A DNA stretch of 64,000 nucleotides from Defluviimonas aquaemixtae. Its GTDB lineage: Bacteria; Pseudomonadota; Alphaproteobacteria; Rhodobacterales; Rhodobacteraceae. How positions within the stretch are numbered: position 1 is the first letter of the stretch; the number at the start of each line of letters is the position of its first letter. Shown one piece after another: positions 27,090 to 34,741 of this stretch. The stretch covers positions 2,294,001 to 2,358,000 of the forward strand of contig NZ_OMOQ01000001.1 in NCBI RefSeq assembly GCF_900302475.1. Reading direction: 5' to 3'. The notes below the pieces were generated by a model. It ran no database searches. It saw nothing but the letters and a program-made list of their open reading frames with translations, and was not told the DNA's origin. The translations under genes were made by a program, and so were the position numbers.

Positions 27090-28379
27090 GTGATCGACAG
27101 ACACTTACCCGGCCCCGCCGACGCCGACGGCTGCTGGCTTGACTGCGAAGCGCATCGCGCGTGGCTTGCCGCCGACGCGCGGCGCCAGTTCGATTTCTTC
27201 CGCGCCAGCCTAAACCCTGTCGCGGGCTTCCATGTTCTCGACTATGACGGCGCACCGCTGCCCGACACGGTCCAGGAACTGCACACCACGACACGGCTGG
27301 TGCATTCCTTTGCGCTCGGCAAGCGCGCGGGTCTCGGCGATTGCGACGCGGTTATCGACCAGGGGATGCGGTATCTCTTTAGCCATCACCACGACGAAAA
27401 ACATGGCGGCTATCATTGGGCGATGGACGGTAACAGCGTTCACGACGGACGCAAGCTTGCCTATGGCCATGTCTTCGTCCTTCTCGCAGCAGCGAGCGCC
27501 CAGATGGCCGGCCATCCCGATGCCGAGCGGCTGATCAACGATGTCGACGGCGTGCTCGACGCGCGTTTCTGGGACGAGGAGCACGGGCTCTTCCTCGACG
27601 AGTGGAACCGCGACTGGTCGCCGTTTTCGACCTATCGCGGCATGAACGCCAACATGCATGCGGTCGAGGCGCTGCTCACCGCATACGAGGCGACAGACCG
27701 CGCGAAGTACATCGACCGCGCCGGGCGAGTCCTGGATTTTTTCCTGCGCAGGATCGCCCCAGCTCATGACTGGCGATTGCCCGAACATTACACGGCCGAC
27801 TGGCAGGTTGACCGCAGCTATTCCGGAAATCCGATGTTTCGTCCGGCGGGCACAACCCCTGGCCACTCCTTCGAACTCGCACGCCTCGCGCTCCAGTACT
27901 GGGATCTTTGTGGACGACCGGGCGACGAGTGGCCCGCCGCCGCTCGGCACCTCGTCGATCGCGCGCTCGCCGATGCCTGGGACGAGGAGCGTGGGGGGCT
28001 GGTCTATACCCTAGATTTCGGCGGAACGCCCGCCATCCGATCACGCTACTGGTGGCCTGTGACGGAAGCGATAGGGGCCCTTGCTGCGTTCATCAAGCTC
28101 GATCATGGCGAGCGGGACGAGGGCTGGTATCGTCGTCTGTGGATATTTGCCGGCAGCCATTTTGTCGATCATGAGCGCGGCGGATGGTTTCCCGAGATCG
28201 ACGACGACGGCCAGCCAACGACGACGCAGTTCAAGGGCAAGCCAGACGTCTACCACTCGGTTCAGGCGGCGCTCCTGCCGCTTGTTCCCGGATTGTCGCG
28301 CCTGGGCGAGAAGATGGGTTCGCTCGCACTGGACTCCGGACGGCCTGCCGCCGCACCGAGAGACGGCGGAATAGCCTGA
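27090..28379 (+). CDS. AGE-family sugar epimerase/isomerase (mannose isomerase / YihS-like)
   Basis: 429 residues from a GTG with GAGG upstream. This is an (alpha/alpha)6 barrel of the N-acylglucosamine 2-epimerase superfamily. Likely catalytic and binding residues: Arg69 (ELHTTTRLVHSF), His190 (GMNANMHAVEALL), His259 and Glu262 (TPGHSFELARL), Glu326 (WWPVTEAIGAL) and His389 (PDVYHSVQAALLP). Such enzymes interconvert unphosphorylated aldoses and ketoses, for example mannose and fructose. Placed after the LacI gene and across from the importer, it is probably the first catabolic step for the imported sugar. Confidence 0.88.
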   Translation: MIDRHLPGPADADGCWLDCEAHRAWLAADARRQFDFFRASLNPVAGFHVLDYDGAPLPDTVQELHTTTRLVHSFALGKRAGLGDCDAVIDQGMRYLFSHHHDEKHGGYHWAMDGNSVHDGRKLAYGHVFVLLAAASAQMAGHPDAERLINDVDGVLDARFWDEEHGLFLDEWNRDWSPFSTYRGMNANMHAVEALLTAYEATDRAKYIDRAGRVLDFFLRRIAPAHDWRLPEHYTADWQVDRSYSGNPMFRPAGTTPGHSFELARLALQYWDLCGRPGDEWPAAARHLVDRALADAWDEERGGLVYTLDFGGTPAIRSRYWWPVTEAIGALAAFIKLDHGERDEGWYRRLWIFAGSHFVDHERGGWFPEIDDDGQPTTTQFKGKPDVYHSVQAALLPLVPGLSRLGEKMGSLALDSGRPAAAPRDGGIA

Positions 28380-28429
28380 AGGGAGTTGCCCTCAACAAAT
28401 CTGCTCATAGTGCACCGTCCCGGCGCGAT

Positions 28430-28762
28430 TCAGCTCTGCTCCGGCCAGTGGGAAAGTTTACGGTCCGCGAGGTAGCGCGCCACTTGACGGGGAAGTTGGC
28501 CGAAACGCTTGCATCTCGCGACCGTGTGATCGGCGGTGTCAGCTTCCCAGAAGACATGCTGAAGGAACCCCACTGGATCGCCTTCCCGGCGGGCGATCTC
28601 ATCGCTATCCTTTACATTGAGCTGCCGAAATTCGAGTATGTGTTCGCGTATGAGTTCGAATTGGCAATGCACGCCCGGTGTTAGGTCCAGATGATTGGAA
28701 AGGAGCGTCGGACCCGTCCTCGGCGCCCTGAGAACTGCGAACCGGACAATCTCGCTCGGCAC
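28430..28762 (-). pseudogene. Truncated sulfotransferase (Stf0/NodH-like) remnant
   Basis: 110 codons. The start RFAVLRAPRTGPTLLSNHLDLTPGVHCQFEL is the PAPS-binding P-loop region of sulfotransferases, where Ser is normal in place of Pro after PRTG. The following RREGDPVGFLQHVFWEADTADHTV and QVARYLADRKL also fit, but the frame stops at less than half the usual 250 residues and no remainder is found. It ends close to the isomerase gene. It is probably dead. Confidence 0.6.
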
Positions 28763-28865
28763 CGGAACCTCCTATTCCGCGGGACAACGCATGACCAATC
28801 GAAATGCGGGAACCCGCGGCCCGTCGCGTGAGTTGCTGTTTCTCTAGATAGAAAGGGAGAACCCC

Positions 28866-29069
28866 ATGAGTGTGGCCCGCGTAACCGAGATCTCCTCGAC
28901 CTCAAAGGAAAGCTTCGACGATGCAGTGAAGCAGGGCATCGCCCGCGCTTCCAAGACGGTCCGCAACATCAAGAGCGCCTGGATCAAGGAAAGCACCGTC
29001 GAGGTCACGAACGGCCAGGTATCTGAATTTCGGGTCAACATGGCCGTGACCTTCGTTCTGGACGATTGA
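28866..29069 (+). CDS. Dodecin, flavin-storage protein
   Basis: 67 residues, the exact length of dodecins. MSVARVTEISSTSKESFDDAVKQGIARASKTVRNIKSAWIKESTVEV contains the flavin-stacking Trp (SAWIKE) and the usual beta-alpha-beta-beta pattern. It assembles as a dodecamer that binds riboflavin or FMN in the cytoplasm. A strong ribosome site (AAAGGGAGAA) precedes the ATG. A 14-bp palindrome TTTCACGCGTGAAA lies 17 bp after its stop. Confidence 0.95.
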   Translation: MSVARVTEISSTSKESFDDAVKQGIARASKTVRNIKSAWIKESTVEVTNGQVSEFRVNMAVTFVLDD

Positions 29070-29637
29070 CCGGCATTTCACGCCTTTTCACGCGTGAAAC
29101 GGAAAGCAAATAATTGAAATCGCTTGGATCTGCGGTTTCCCTTTTGCTTATTTGAAACCACCGAGGGACGTGTACGTCTGGATGAACGGTCCGTTTCGAT
29201 TTACTTGCGGCGCTGCCCGTTGAGGGTTGTGTCGATGTAGGGAGTGGTCATCGACAAATCGCGGCCGGCGGGCGCCAGGTCGATTAGGTCGCCTTCGTGC
29301 CTGCCCATCTCTAGCCTCCAAAGGTGCGTGCGTTCGAACGCCGGAAGCGCACCGGTCGCGGCCGACAGGCGCGGCCTTGGCGGCGGTTTCGCGTAGCGGA
29401 GGGCAGCGCCCGCCCGGGGGCGGACGAACCGTGCAGGTGACCACAGGGTCTAGACTTGCTATGAGGTAGACTTCACAGCGACAGCTCGAACTGCCACCAT
29501 GCGTTCTTATGTTCGTCCATCCAACCAAGCGTGTATCGGGCCGATTCATTCGTGTAACTACTTGAGTAGTCTGGCCTTATCCTTCGCTTGGAATTGTTAT
29601 CGCTTCGCTGCCGCCCAAGATTTCCGCGGTTCCGTTT
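29070..29637. other. Intergenic region after dodecin
   Basis: Contains the palindrome TTTCACGCGTGAAA (29086-29099) and one short ORF with a ribosome site (listed separately). Nothing else is recognised. Confidence 0.5.
29201..29308 (-). CDS. Possible small protein of 35 residues
   Basis: An ATG at 29308 preceded by TTGGAGG with a 6-nt spacer opens a 36-codon frame starting MGRHEGDLIDLAPAGRDLS and ending PYIDTTLNGQRRK. The ribosome site is close to perfect, which is the main evidence. No family is recognised and no other gene is on this strand nearby. Confidence 0.35.
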   Translation of the reverse strand: MGRHEGDLIDLAPAGRDLSMTTPYIDTTLNGQRRK

Positions 29638-29940
29638 TCATGCTTCGTGAGTTACGCGGACTGCATCGGCTTTCTGGTTTGAGGGTATGATGTAGTAGTC
29701 GGGCGCTTCCCCGTCCGGTTTGCCCAAATCGGCAAAAGCGTAGAAGAGACGCTCGGCACGAATTTCTTCATGCTTCTCATGCATGTGCCAACCGCCATCG
29801 CCACCAACTGTTGTCCGGGTCTTGACCTGAATTGAAAAGAGCCGGTCCCCGCTGCGGCCGGCGATGAGGATGTCCATGCTTGGCGCACCTTGTGGCGCTA
29901 GCGCAGCAATGTGGCCGCGCCGAAGAAGTTCGCCCATCAC
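29638..29940 (-). CDS. PD-(D/E)XK nuclease-like protein without a clear start codon
   Basis: The frame shows MGELLRRGHIAALAPQGAPSMDILIA then FSIQVKTRT, the D...QxK pattern of small PD-(D/E)XK endonuclease-like proteins. Family-like sequence (LARLLASEIVGAAGEHLV) continues upstream to about 29994 without any ATG, GTG or TTG until a stop at 30013. So either a rare codon (ATT 29967, CTG 29982) is used, or the gene has lost its start, or the shorter form begins at the GTG at 29940. It overlaps no other gene and follows rpoD directly on the same strand, so it could be read from the rpoD transcript. Confidence 0.5.
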   Translation of the reverse strand: MMGELLRRGHIAALAPQGAPSMDILIAGRSGDRLFSIQVKTRTTVGGDGGWHMHEKHEEIRAERLFYAFADLGKPDGEAPDYYIIPSNQKADAVRVTHEA

Positions 29941-30004
29941 GAGATGTTCGCCTGCAGCGCCAACAATTTCTGATGCAAGCAGGCGAGCTAATTTAGGCTG
30001 ATCC

Positions 30005-31999
30005 CTACTGATCTAGGAAGCTCCTGAGCTTCCGGCTCCGGCTCGGATGCTTCAGCTTCCTAAGCGCCTTCGCCTCGATCTGACGGATGCGCTCGCGCGT
30101 GACCGAGAACTGCTGGCCCACTTCCTCAAGCGTATGGTCGGTGTTCATGCCGATGCCGAACCGCATCCGCAGAACCCGTTCCTCGCGCGGGGTGAGGGAG
30201 GCCAGGACCCGTGTCGTTGTCTCTTTCAGGTTCTCCTGAATGGCCGAGTCCAAGGGCAGGATCGCGTTCTTATCCTCGATGAAATCACCAAGCTGCGAAT
30301 CCTCCTCGTCGCCGATGGGGGTCTCCAAGGAAATCGGTTCCTTGGCGATCTTCATCACCTTGCGCACTTTCTCCAGTGGCATTTGGAGCTTCTCGGCCAG
30401 TTCCTCGGGCGTCGGTTCGCGGCCGATCTCGTGCAGCATCTGGCGGCCGGTGCGGACAAGCTTGTTGATCGTCTCGATCATGTGGACCGGGATGCGGATC
30501 GTGCGGGCCTGGTCGGCGATCGACCGGGTGATCGCCTGGCGGATCCACCATGTTGCATATGTGCTGAACTTGTAGCCGCGGCGGTACTCGAACTTGTCCA
30601 CGGCCTTCATAAGGCCGATGTTGCCTTCCTGAATGAGATCAAGGAACTGCAGGCCGCGGTTCGTGTACTTCTTGGCGATCGAGATGACTAGGCGAAGGTT
30701 CGCTTCGACCATTTCCTTCTTGGCCTGCCGCGCTTCCTTCTCGCCCTTCTGGACCTGGTTCACGATTCGGCGGAATTCCGAGATGTCGACGCCGACATAT
30801 TGACCGACCTGCGCCATGTCGCTGCGCAGCGTTTCGACCTTATCGCGGCTCTTTTCGATCAGCGCCTGCCAGCCCCGCCCGTCCTTCTCGTCCATGCGCT
30901 CGACCCAGGTCGGGTCAAGCTCGTAGCCGCGGTATTCGTCGATGAATTCGCGCCGATTGATGCGCGCTTGATCGGCGAGCTTCACCATGTTCGAGTCGAT
31001 CGACATGATCTTGCGGTTGATGCCGTAAAGCTGGTCGATCAGCGCCTCGATCCGGTTGTTGTGCAGGTGCAGCTCGTTCACGAGCGTCACGATCTCTGAA
31101 CGCAGCTTCTGATAGGCGGTCTCGTCGGCGATCGAGAAGCTGCCATCCTCATTCAGAGTGGCCGACATGCGTTGGTCCTGCATCTCGGCAAGTTCGGCAT
31201 AGTCGCGCGCGATCGCCTCGAGCATCTCCAGAACGCGCGGCTTCAGCGCTGCCTCCATCGCGGCGAGCGACATGTTGGAGGCGTCGTCGTCCTCGTCCTC
31301 GTCCTCGTCGTCGCTGCTCACGATAGGGTTGCCGTCGGCGTCGAGTTCCGGTTCGTCGCTGTCGGCGGACTTTTCGGGCTTGCTGCTACCGGCGCCCTCG
31401 ACCACCGGCTCGTCGGCTTCGGCGTCATCTTCGAGCGATCGACCAAAAGTCGTCTCAAGGTCGATGACGTCGCGCAGAAGGATGTCTTCGTTCAGAAGTT
31501 CGTCGCGCCAGATCGTGATCGCCTGGAAGGTCAGCGGGCTTTCGCATAGCCCGGCGATCATCGTGTTGCGGCCTGCCTCGATGCGCTTGGCGATGGCGAT
31601 CTCACCCTCGCGCGACAGAAGCTCCACCGTCCCCATCTCGCGCAGGTACATGCGCACCGGGTCGTCGGTGCGATCGAGCGTCTCGCCCGACGTGGTGGCC
31701 ACGGTCACCTCGCGGGAGGTCGAGGTCTCGACGACTGCCGTCGTTGCGCCTTCGGCCTCCTCGGCCTCATCGTCCTCGATGACGTTGATGCCCATTTCCG
31801 ACAGCATCGACATCACGTCCTCGATCTGCTCGGACGATACCTGTTCGGGCGGGAGGACCTGATTAAGCTGGTCGTACGTGATGTAGCCACGCTCGCGCGC
31901 GTCCGCGATCATCTTCTTGACCGCGGCCTGGCTCATGTCGAGAGAGTGTTCGGCACCGTCGGTATCGGGCTTTTCGTCTTCGGTGTCCTTGGCTGCCAT
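30005..31999 (-). CDS. rpoD: RNA polymerase sigma factor RpoD (sigma-70)
   Basis: 664 residues, the housekeeping factor. Region 1.1 is followed by 1.2 ([30 protein letters not shown]), an acidic non-conserved insert ([13 protein letters not shown]), region 2 ([54 protein letters not shown]), region 3 and region 4.2 ([36 protein letters not shown]). A GGAAGGAG site precedes the ATG. It lies 113 bp after dnaG on the same strand, the usual macromolecular-synthesis order. Confidence 0.98.
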   Translation of the reverse strand: MAAKDTEDEKPDTDGAEHSLDMSQAAVKKMIADARERGYITYDQLNQVLPPEQVSSEQIEDVMSMLSEMGINVIEDDEAEEAEGATTAVVETSTSREVTVATTSGETLDRTDDPVRMYLREMGTVELLSREGEIAIAKRIEAGRNTMIAGLCESPLTFQAITIWRDELLNEDILLRDVIDLETTFGRSLEDDAEADEPVVEGAGSSKPEKSADSDEPELDADGNPIVSSDDEDEDEDDDASNMSLAAMEAALKPRVLEMLEAIARDYAELAEMQDQRMSATLNEDGSFSIADETAYQKLRSEIVTLVNELHLHNNRIEALIDQLYGINRKIMSIDSNMVKLADQARINRREFIDEYRGYELDPTWVERMDEKDGRGWQALIEKSRDKVETLRSDMAQVGQYVGVDISEFRRIVNQVQKGEKEARQAKKEMVEANLRLVISIAKKYTNRGLQFLDLIQEGNIGLMKAVDKFEYRRGYKFSTYATWWIRQAITRSIADQARTIRIPVHMIETINKLVRTGRQMLHEIGREPTPEELAEKLQMPLEKVRKVMKIAKEPISLETPIGDEEDSQLGDFIEDKNAILPLDSAIQENLKETTTRVLASLTPREERVLRMRFGIGMNTDHTLEEVGQQFSVTRERIRQIEAKALRKLKHPSRSRKLRSFLDQ

Positions 32000-32112
32000 C
32001 AGGGCTCCTTCCGGTCTCGGCGATTCGGCGGGGCCAAGCGCGAATCGGTTCCGTCTGTCTTAGCGAATCACAAACGCGAATCACAGGGGGCGCGCTGGTG
32101 CGTCCGCCCGGT

Positions 32113-34047
32113 TCAGCTTTTCTTCTTTTCCCACACTGCCCTGTCGATCAGGCCTTGCAGCTGGGCCGACAACGCGGCGCGGTCTTCGCCCAGGTCGCTG
32201 TCGTCGTCGAGCTTCGACCGTTCGGCGCGATGCCGCGCCTCCGCCGCCTGGGTTAAACGCCAGGTCAAGCCTTCGTCGGCCAGTCCAGTCAGATCTTCCA
32301 TCGCCTCCTCGACCTCTGTGGCCACGCCCCGCCGCGCCTCGAGTTTCGCCAACTCCTCGGCGAGGCACAGGGCGGCGGCATCGGTGTCGGCCGTGTTGCG
32401 CACAGGGGGAGCGATCTGCACTTGGGCAAGGCCCATGAGCTTTTCAAGGTCGGCACCCGCGACCTCGGCGACTTTTTCGTGGAAGGCGCCGGCCTCTTCG
32501 CCCGCGGCACCCAGAATCGCGATACGCAGCCGATCATGAACGGGGTTGCGCATCTCAACTGCCTCGAGCTGGCTTTCGAACCGCTCGGCACAGGCGGGAT
32601 GGCTCATACAGATCGCAAGAATCATCGCCTCACGCAGATAGTCCTCCACCTCGGGACCGGCGGCCGGGCCGAGAAGCGACGCGCGCGTCTGCGGCAGGGG
32701 CTGGGCGGGCGCAGCCCGCCAACGGCCGTCGCGGCGCGCGGGCGCGCCTCTGAGCGCGCGCGCCTGGCCAAAAAGTTCCGCACGCAACCTGCGGACCTCT
32801 TCGCCGTAATGCGCCCGGATCGACGGGTCGGCGATCCGTCCGATCTGAGCGCGCAGGCTCTTGTCGAGCGCGGCCCGCCGCTCGGGGCTGTCGAGGACCT
32901 TGCCTTCGGTCTCGCGCCGCCAGAGGAGGTTGACCATCGGCTGCGCCTCGGCGACGAGTTTCGCCATCGCCTCGCGGCCCTGCATCCGGAGAAGATCGTC
33001 GGGGTCCATGCCCTCGGGCAAGATCACGAAGCGCAGCCCCTGACCCGCTTCGATCAGCGGCAAAGCGAGATCGACGAGCCGCGTCGCCGCGCGGATGCCG
33101 GCGGTGTCGCCGTCGAGCATGATCAGCGGCTCATGGTGGATGCGCCATAGAAGGCGTAGCTGCTCTTCGGTGATCGCCGTGCCCAGGGGCGCGACCGCCG
33201 CCTCGAAGAACGCGCCGACCAGCGCGATCACGTCCATGTAGCCCTCGGCGACGATCAGCGGCTGGCCCCTCCCCGCCGCCTCGCGGGCGGGCCCGTGGTT
33301 GTAGAGGCTGCGGCCCTTGTCGAAGAGATCGGTCTCGGGGGAGTTCAGGTATTTCGCCCGCGCGTTGGGGTCCATCGCCCGGCCACCGAGCGCGATGCAG
33401 CGCCCACGCGGGTCGCGGATTGGATAGATGATCCGCCCCCGGAAGCGGTCATAGGGCTGCCCGCCATCGTCCGGCCGGGCGCACAGCCCCGCATCGACAA
33501 TGAGGTCTGAGCCAATCCCCTTGCCCTGAAGTGCCCGGAAAAGCTCCTGCCGCTGATCCGGGGCAAAGCCAATCTCGAACCGCTCCTGCGCCGCCTCGCC
33601 GAGCTTGCGCCGCATGAGATAGTCCCGCGCCGCCGCGCCCGCCGCTGTCTTCAGCTGCAGCCGGTAGTGGCGGACAGCCTCTTCCATGACCTTGGCCAGT
33701 TCGGTCCGCCGGTCCGCGCGTTCGGCCGCTTTCGGATCTTGTGCCGGCATCTGCATTCCGGCCTCGCGCGCGAGAAGCTCGATCGCTTCCATGAATCCCA
33801 TGTTCTCGCTTTCACGCAGGAACGAGATTGCGTCGCCCTTTGCGTGGCAGCCGAAGCAATAGTAGAAGCCCTTGCGATCGTCGACGTGGAACGAGGCAGT
33901 CTTTTCCTGATGGAAGGGGCACGGCGCCCAAAAGTCGCCCTTCGCCTGATTGGACTTGCGGTTGTCCCAAGTGACCTTGCGCCCGACCACGTGGCTCAGC
34001 GTGGTTCGGCTGCGCAGTTCGTCCAGGAATCCGGTTGGGAGACTCAT
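32113..34047 (-). CDS. dnaG: DNA primase
   Basis: 644 residues. The N-terminal zinc-binding domain has Cys43, His46, Cys64 and Cys67 (APCPFHQEKTASF, FYYCFGCHAKGD). The TOPRIM core carries LIVAEGYMDVIAL and IMLDGDTAGIRAATR with the metal-binding acidic residues. The C-terminal 180 residues form the DnaB-interacting region. It synthesises RNA primers for replication. It lies upstream of rpoD. Confidence 0.97.
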   Translation of the reverse strand: MSLPTGFLDELRSRTTLSHVVGRKVTWDNRKSNQAKGDFWAPCPFHQEKTASFHVDDRKGFYYCFGCHAKGDAISFLRESENMGFMEAIELLAREAGMQMPAQDPKAAERADRRTELAKVMEEAVRHYRLQLKTAAGAAARDYLMRRKLGEAAQERFEIGFAPDQRQELFRALQGKGIGSDLIVDAGLCARPDDGGQPYDRFRGRIIYPIRDPRGRCIALGGRAMDPNARAKYLNSPETDLFDKGRSLYNHGPAREAAGRGQPLIVAEGYMDVIALVGAFFEAAVAPLGTAITEEQLRLLWRIHHEPLIMLDGDTAGIRAATRLVDLALPLIEAGQGLRFVILPEGMDPDDLLRMQGREAMAKLVAEAQPMVNLLWRRETEGKVLDSPERRAALDKSLRAQIGRIADPSIRAHYGEEVRRLRAELFGQARALRGAPARRDGRWRAAPAQPLPQTRASLLGPAAGPEVEDYLREAMILAICMSHPACAERFESQLEAVEMRNPVHDRLRIAILGAAGEEAGAFHEKVAEVAGADLEKLMGLAQVQIAPPVRNTADTDAAALCLAEELAKLEARRGVATEVEEAMEDLTGLADEGLTWRLTQAAEARHRAERSKLDDDSDLGEDRAALSAQLQGLIDRAVWEKKKS

Positions 34048-34149
34048 AGTGCGAATATCGGCGCTCGTGGAATGCGGAGCAAGAGGGCTTTCGGTACAGA
34101 AGAAAACACACCTGCGTCTTCTTTTTCCCGTTAACTCGTGGGGAAACGC

Positions 34150-34187
34150 GCGTCAGCGGCGATGAGGCCAGCGCCGCCGACTGACGC
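34150..34187 (-). terminator. Hairpin after soxG
   Basis: On the minus strand GCGTCAG-t-CGGCG pairs with CGCCG-CTGACGC around a short loop, six bases after the soxG stop. The following T tract is weak (GCGTTTCCCC), so it may end the sox transcript only partly. Confidence 0.5.
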
Positions 34188-34192
34188 TTGCC

Positions 34193-34741
34193 TTAGAGTA
34201 CCGAAGTGCGGGCGGCGCGCGCTGCCATGGCATGGCGAATCTCTTCCACCGCCGTCGCCGCCATCGAGCGGAAGACCATGATTTCGAAGCAATCATCGCC
34301 CGTGCGGTGAAGGATCATCATCATGTGGTTGAGCCCGCTCCGCGCGACCGTCCCGACCGGAAACACCGCCGCGCGCAGATCGAGCGGCACGAGGCGCGCG
34401 AGTACCTCGGCCACATGCGGCCCGGTCAGCTCCATTCGCGCCCAGGCGTCGCTCTGGTCGGTCAGCGCGGCGATGCCGTCGAGGCCCTCGGGCACTGGTC
34501 CGACGAGGAACGCCTGCCCCCGGCCCGTCCACAGGCAGGCGCCCGCCTGTCCCGTCACGGCCTGCCCCGGCTTGGGCCAGCCGAGGCCCAGCGACTTCAG
34601 CGCGGTTGCCACGCCGCGATCTTTTCCGGCGAACGGGGTGACTGAAGTGATACGGGCCTCTCTGGCTTCGCTCAGCTTCAGGCCACCGTCGAGGACGGGC
34701 AATAAATCGTCGCAGGGTGATTTTTCGATCAGGCTAGGCAC
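34193..34741 (-). CDS. soxG: Sarcosine oxidase gamma subunit
   Basis: 182 residues from a GTG that overlaps the soxA stop by eight bases. The sequence LIEKSPCDDLLPVL near the start, ELTGPHVAEVLARLVPLDLRAAVFPVGTVARSGLNHMMMILHRTGDDCFEIMVFRSMAATAVEEI near the end is typical of the gamma subunit, which resembles a GCV-T-like fold. It is the last gene of the heterotetrameric sarcosine oxidase operon. Confidence 0.9.
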   Translation of the reverse strand: MPSLIEKSPCDDLLPVLDGGLKLSEAREARITSVTPFAGKDRGVATALKSLGLGWPKPGQAVTGQAGACLWTGRGQAFLVGPVPEGLDGIAALTDQSDAWARMELTGPHVAEVLARLVPLDLRAAVFPVGTVARSGLNHMMMILHRTGDDCFEIMVFRSMAATAVEEIRHAMAARAARTSVL

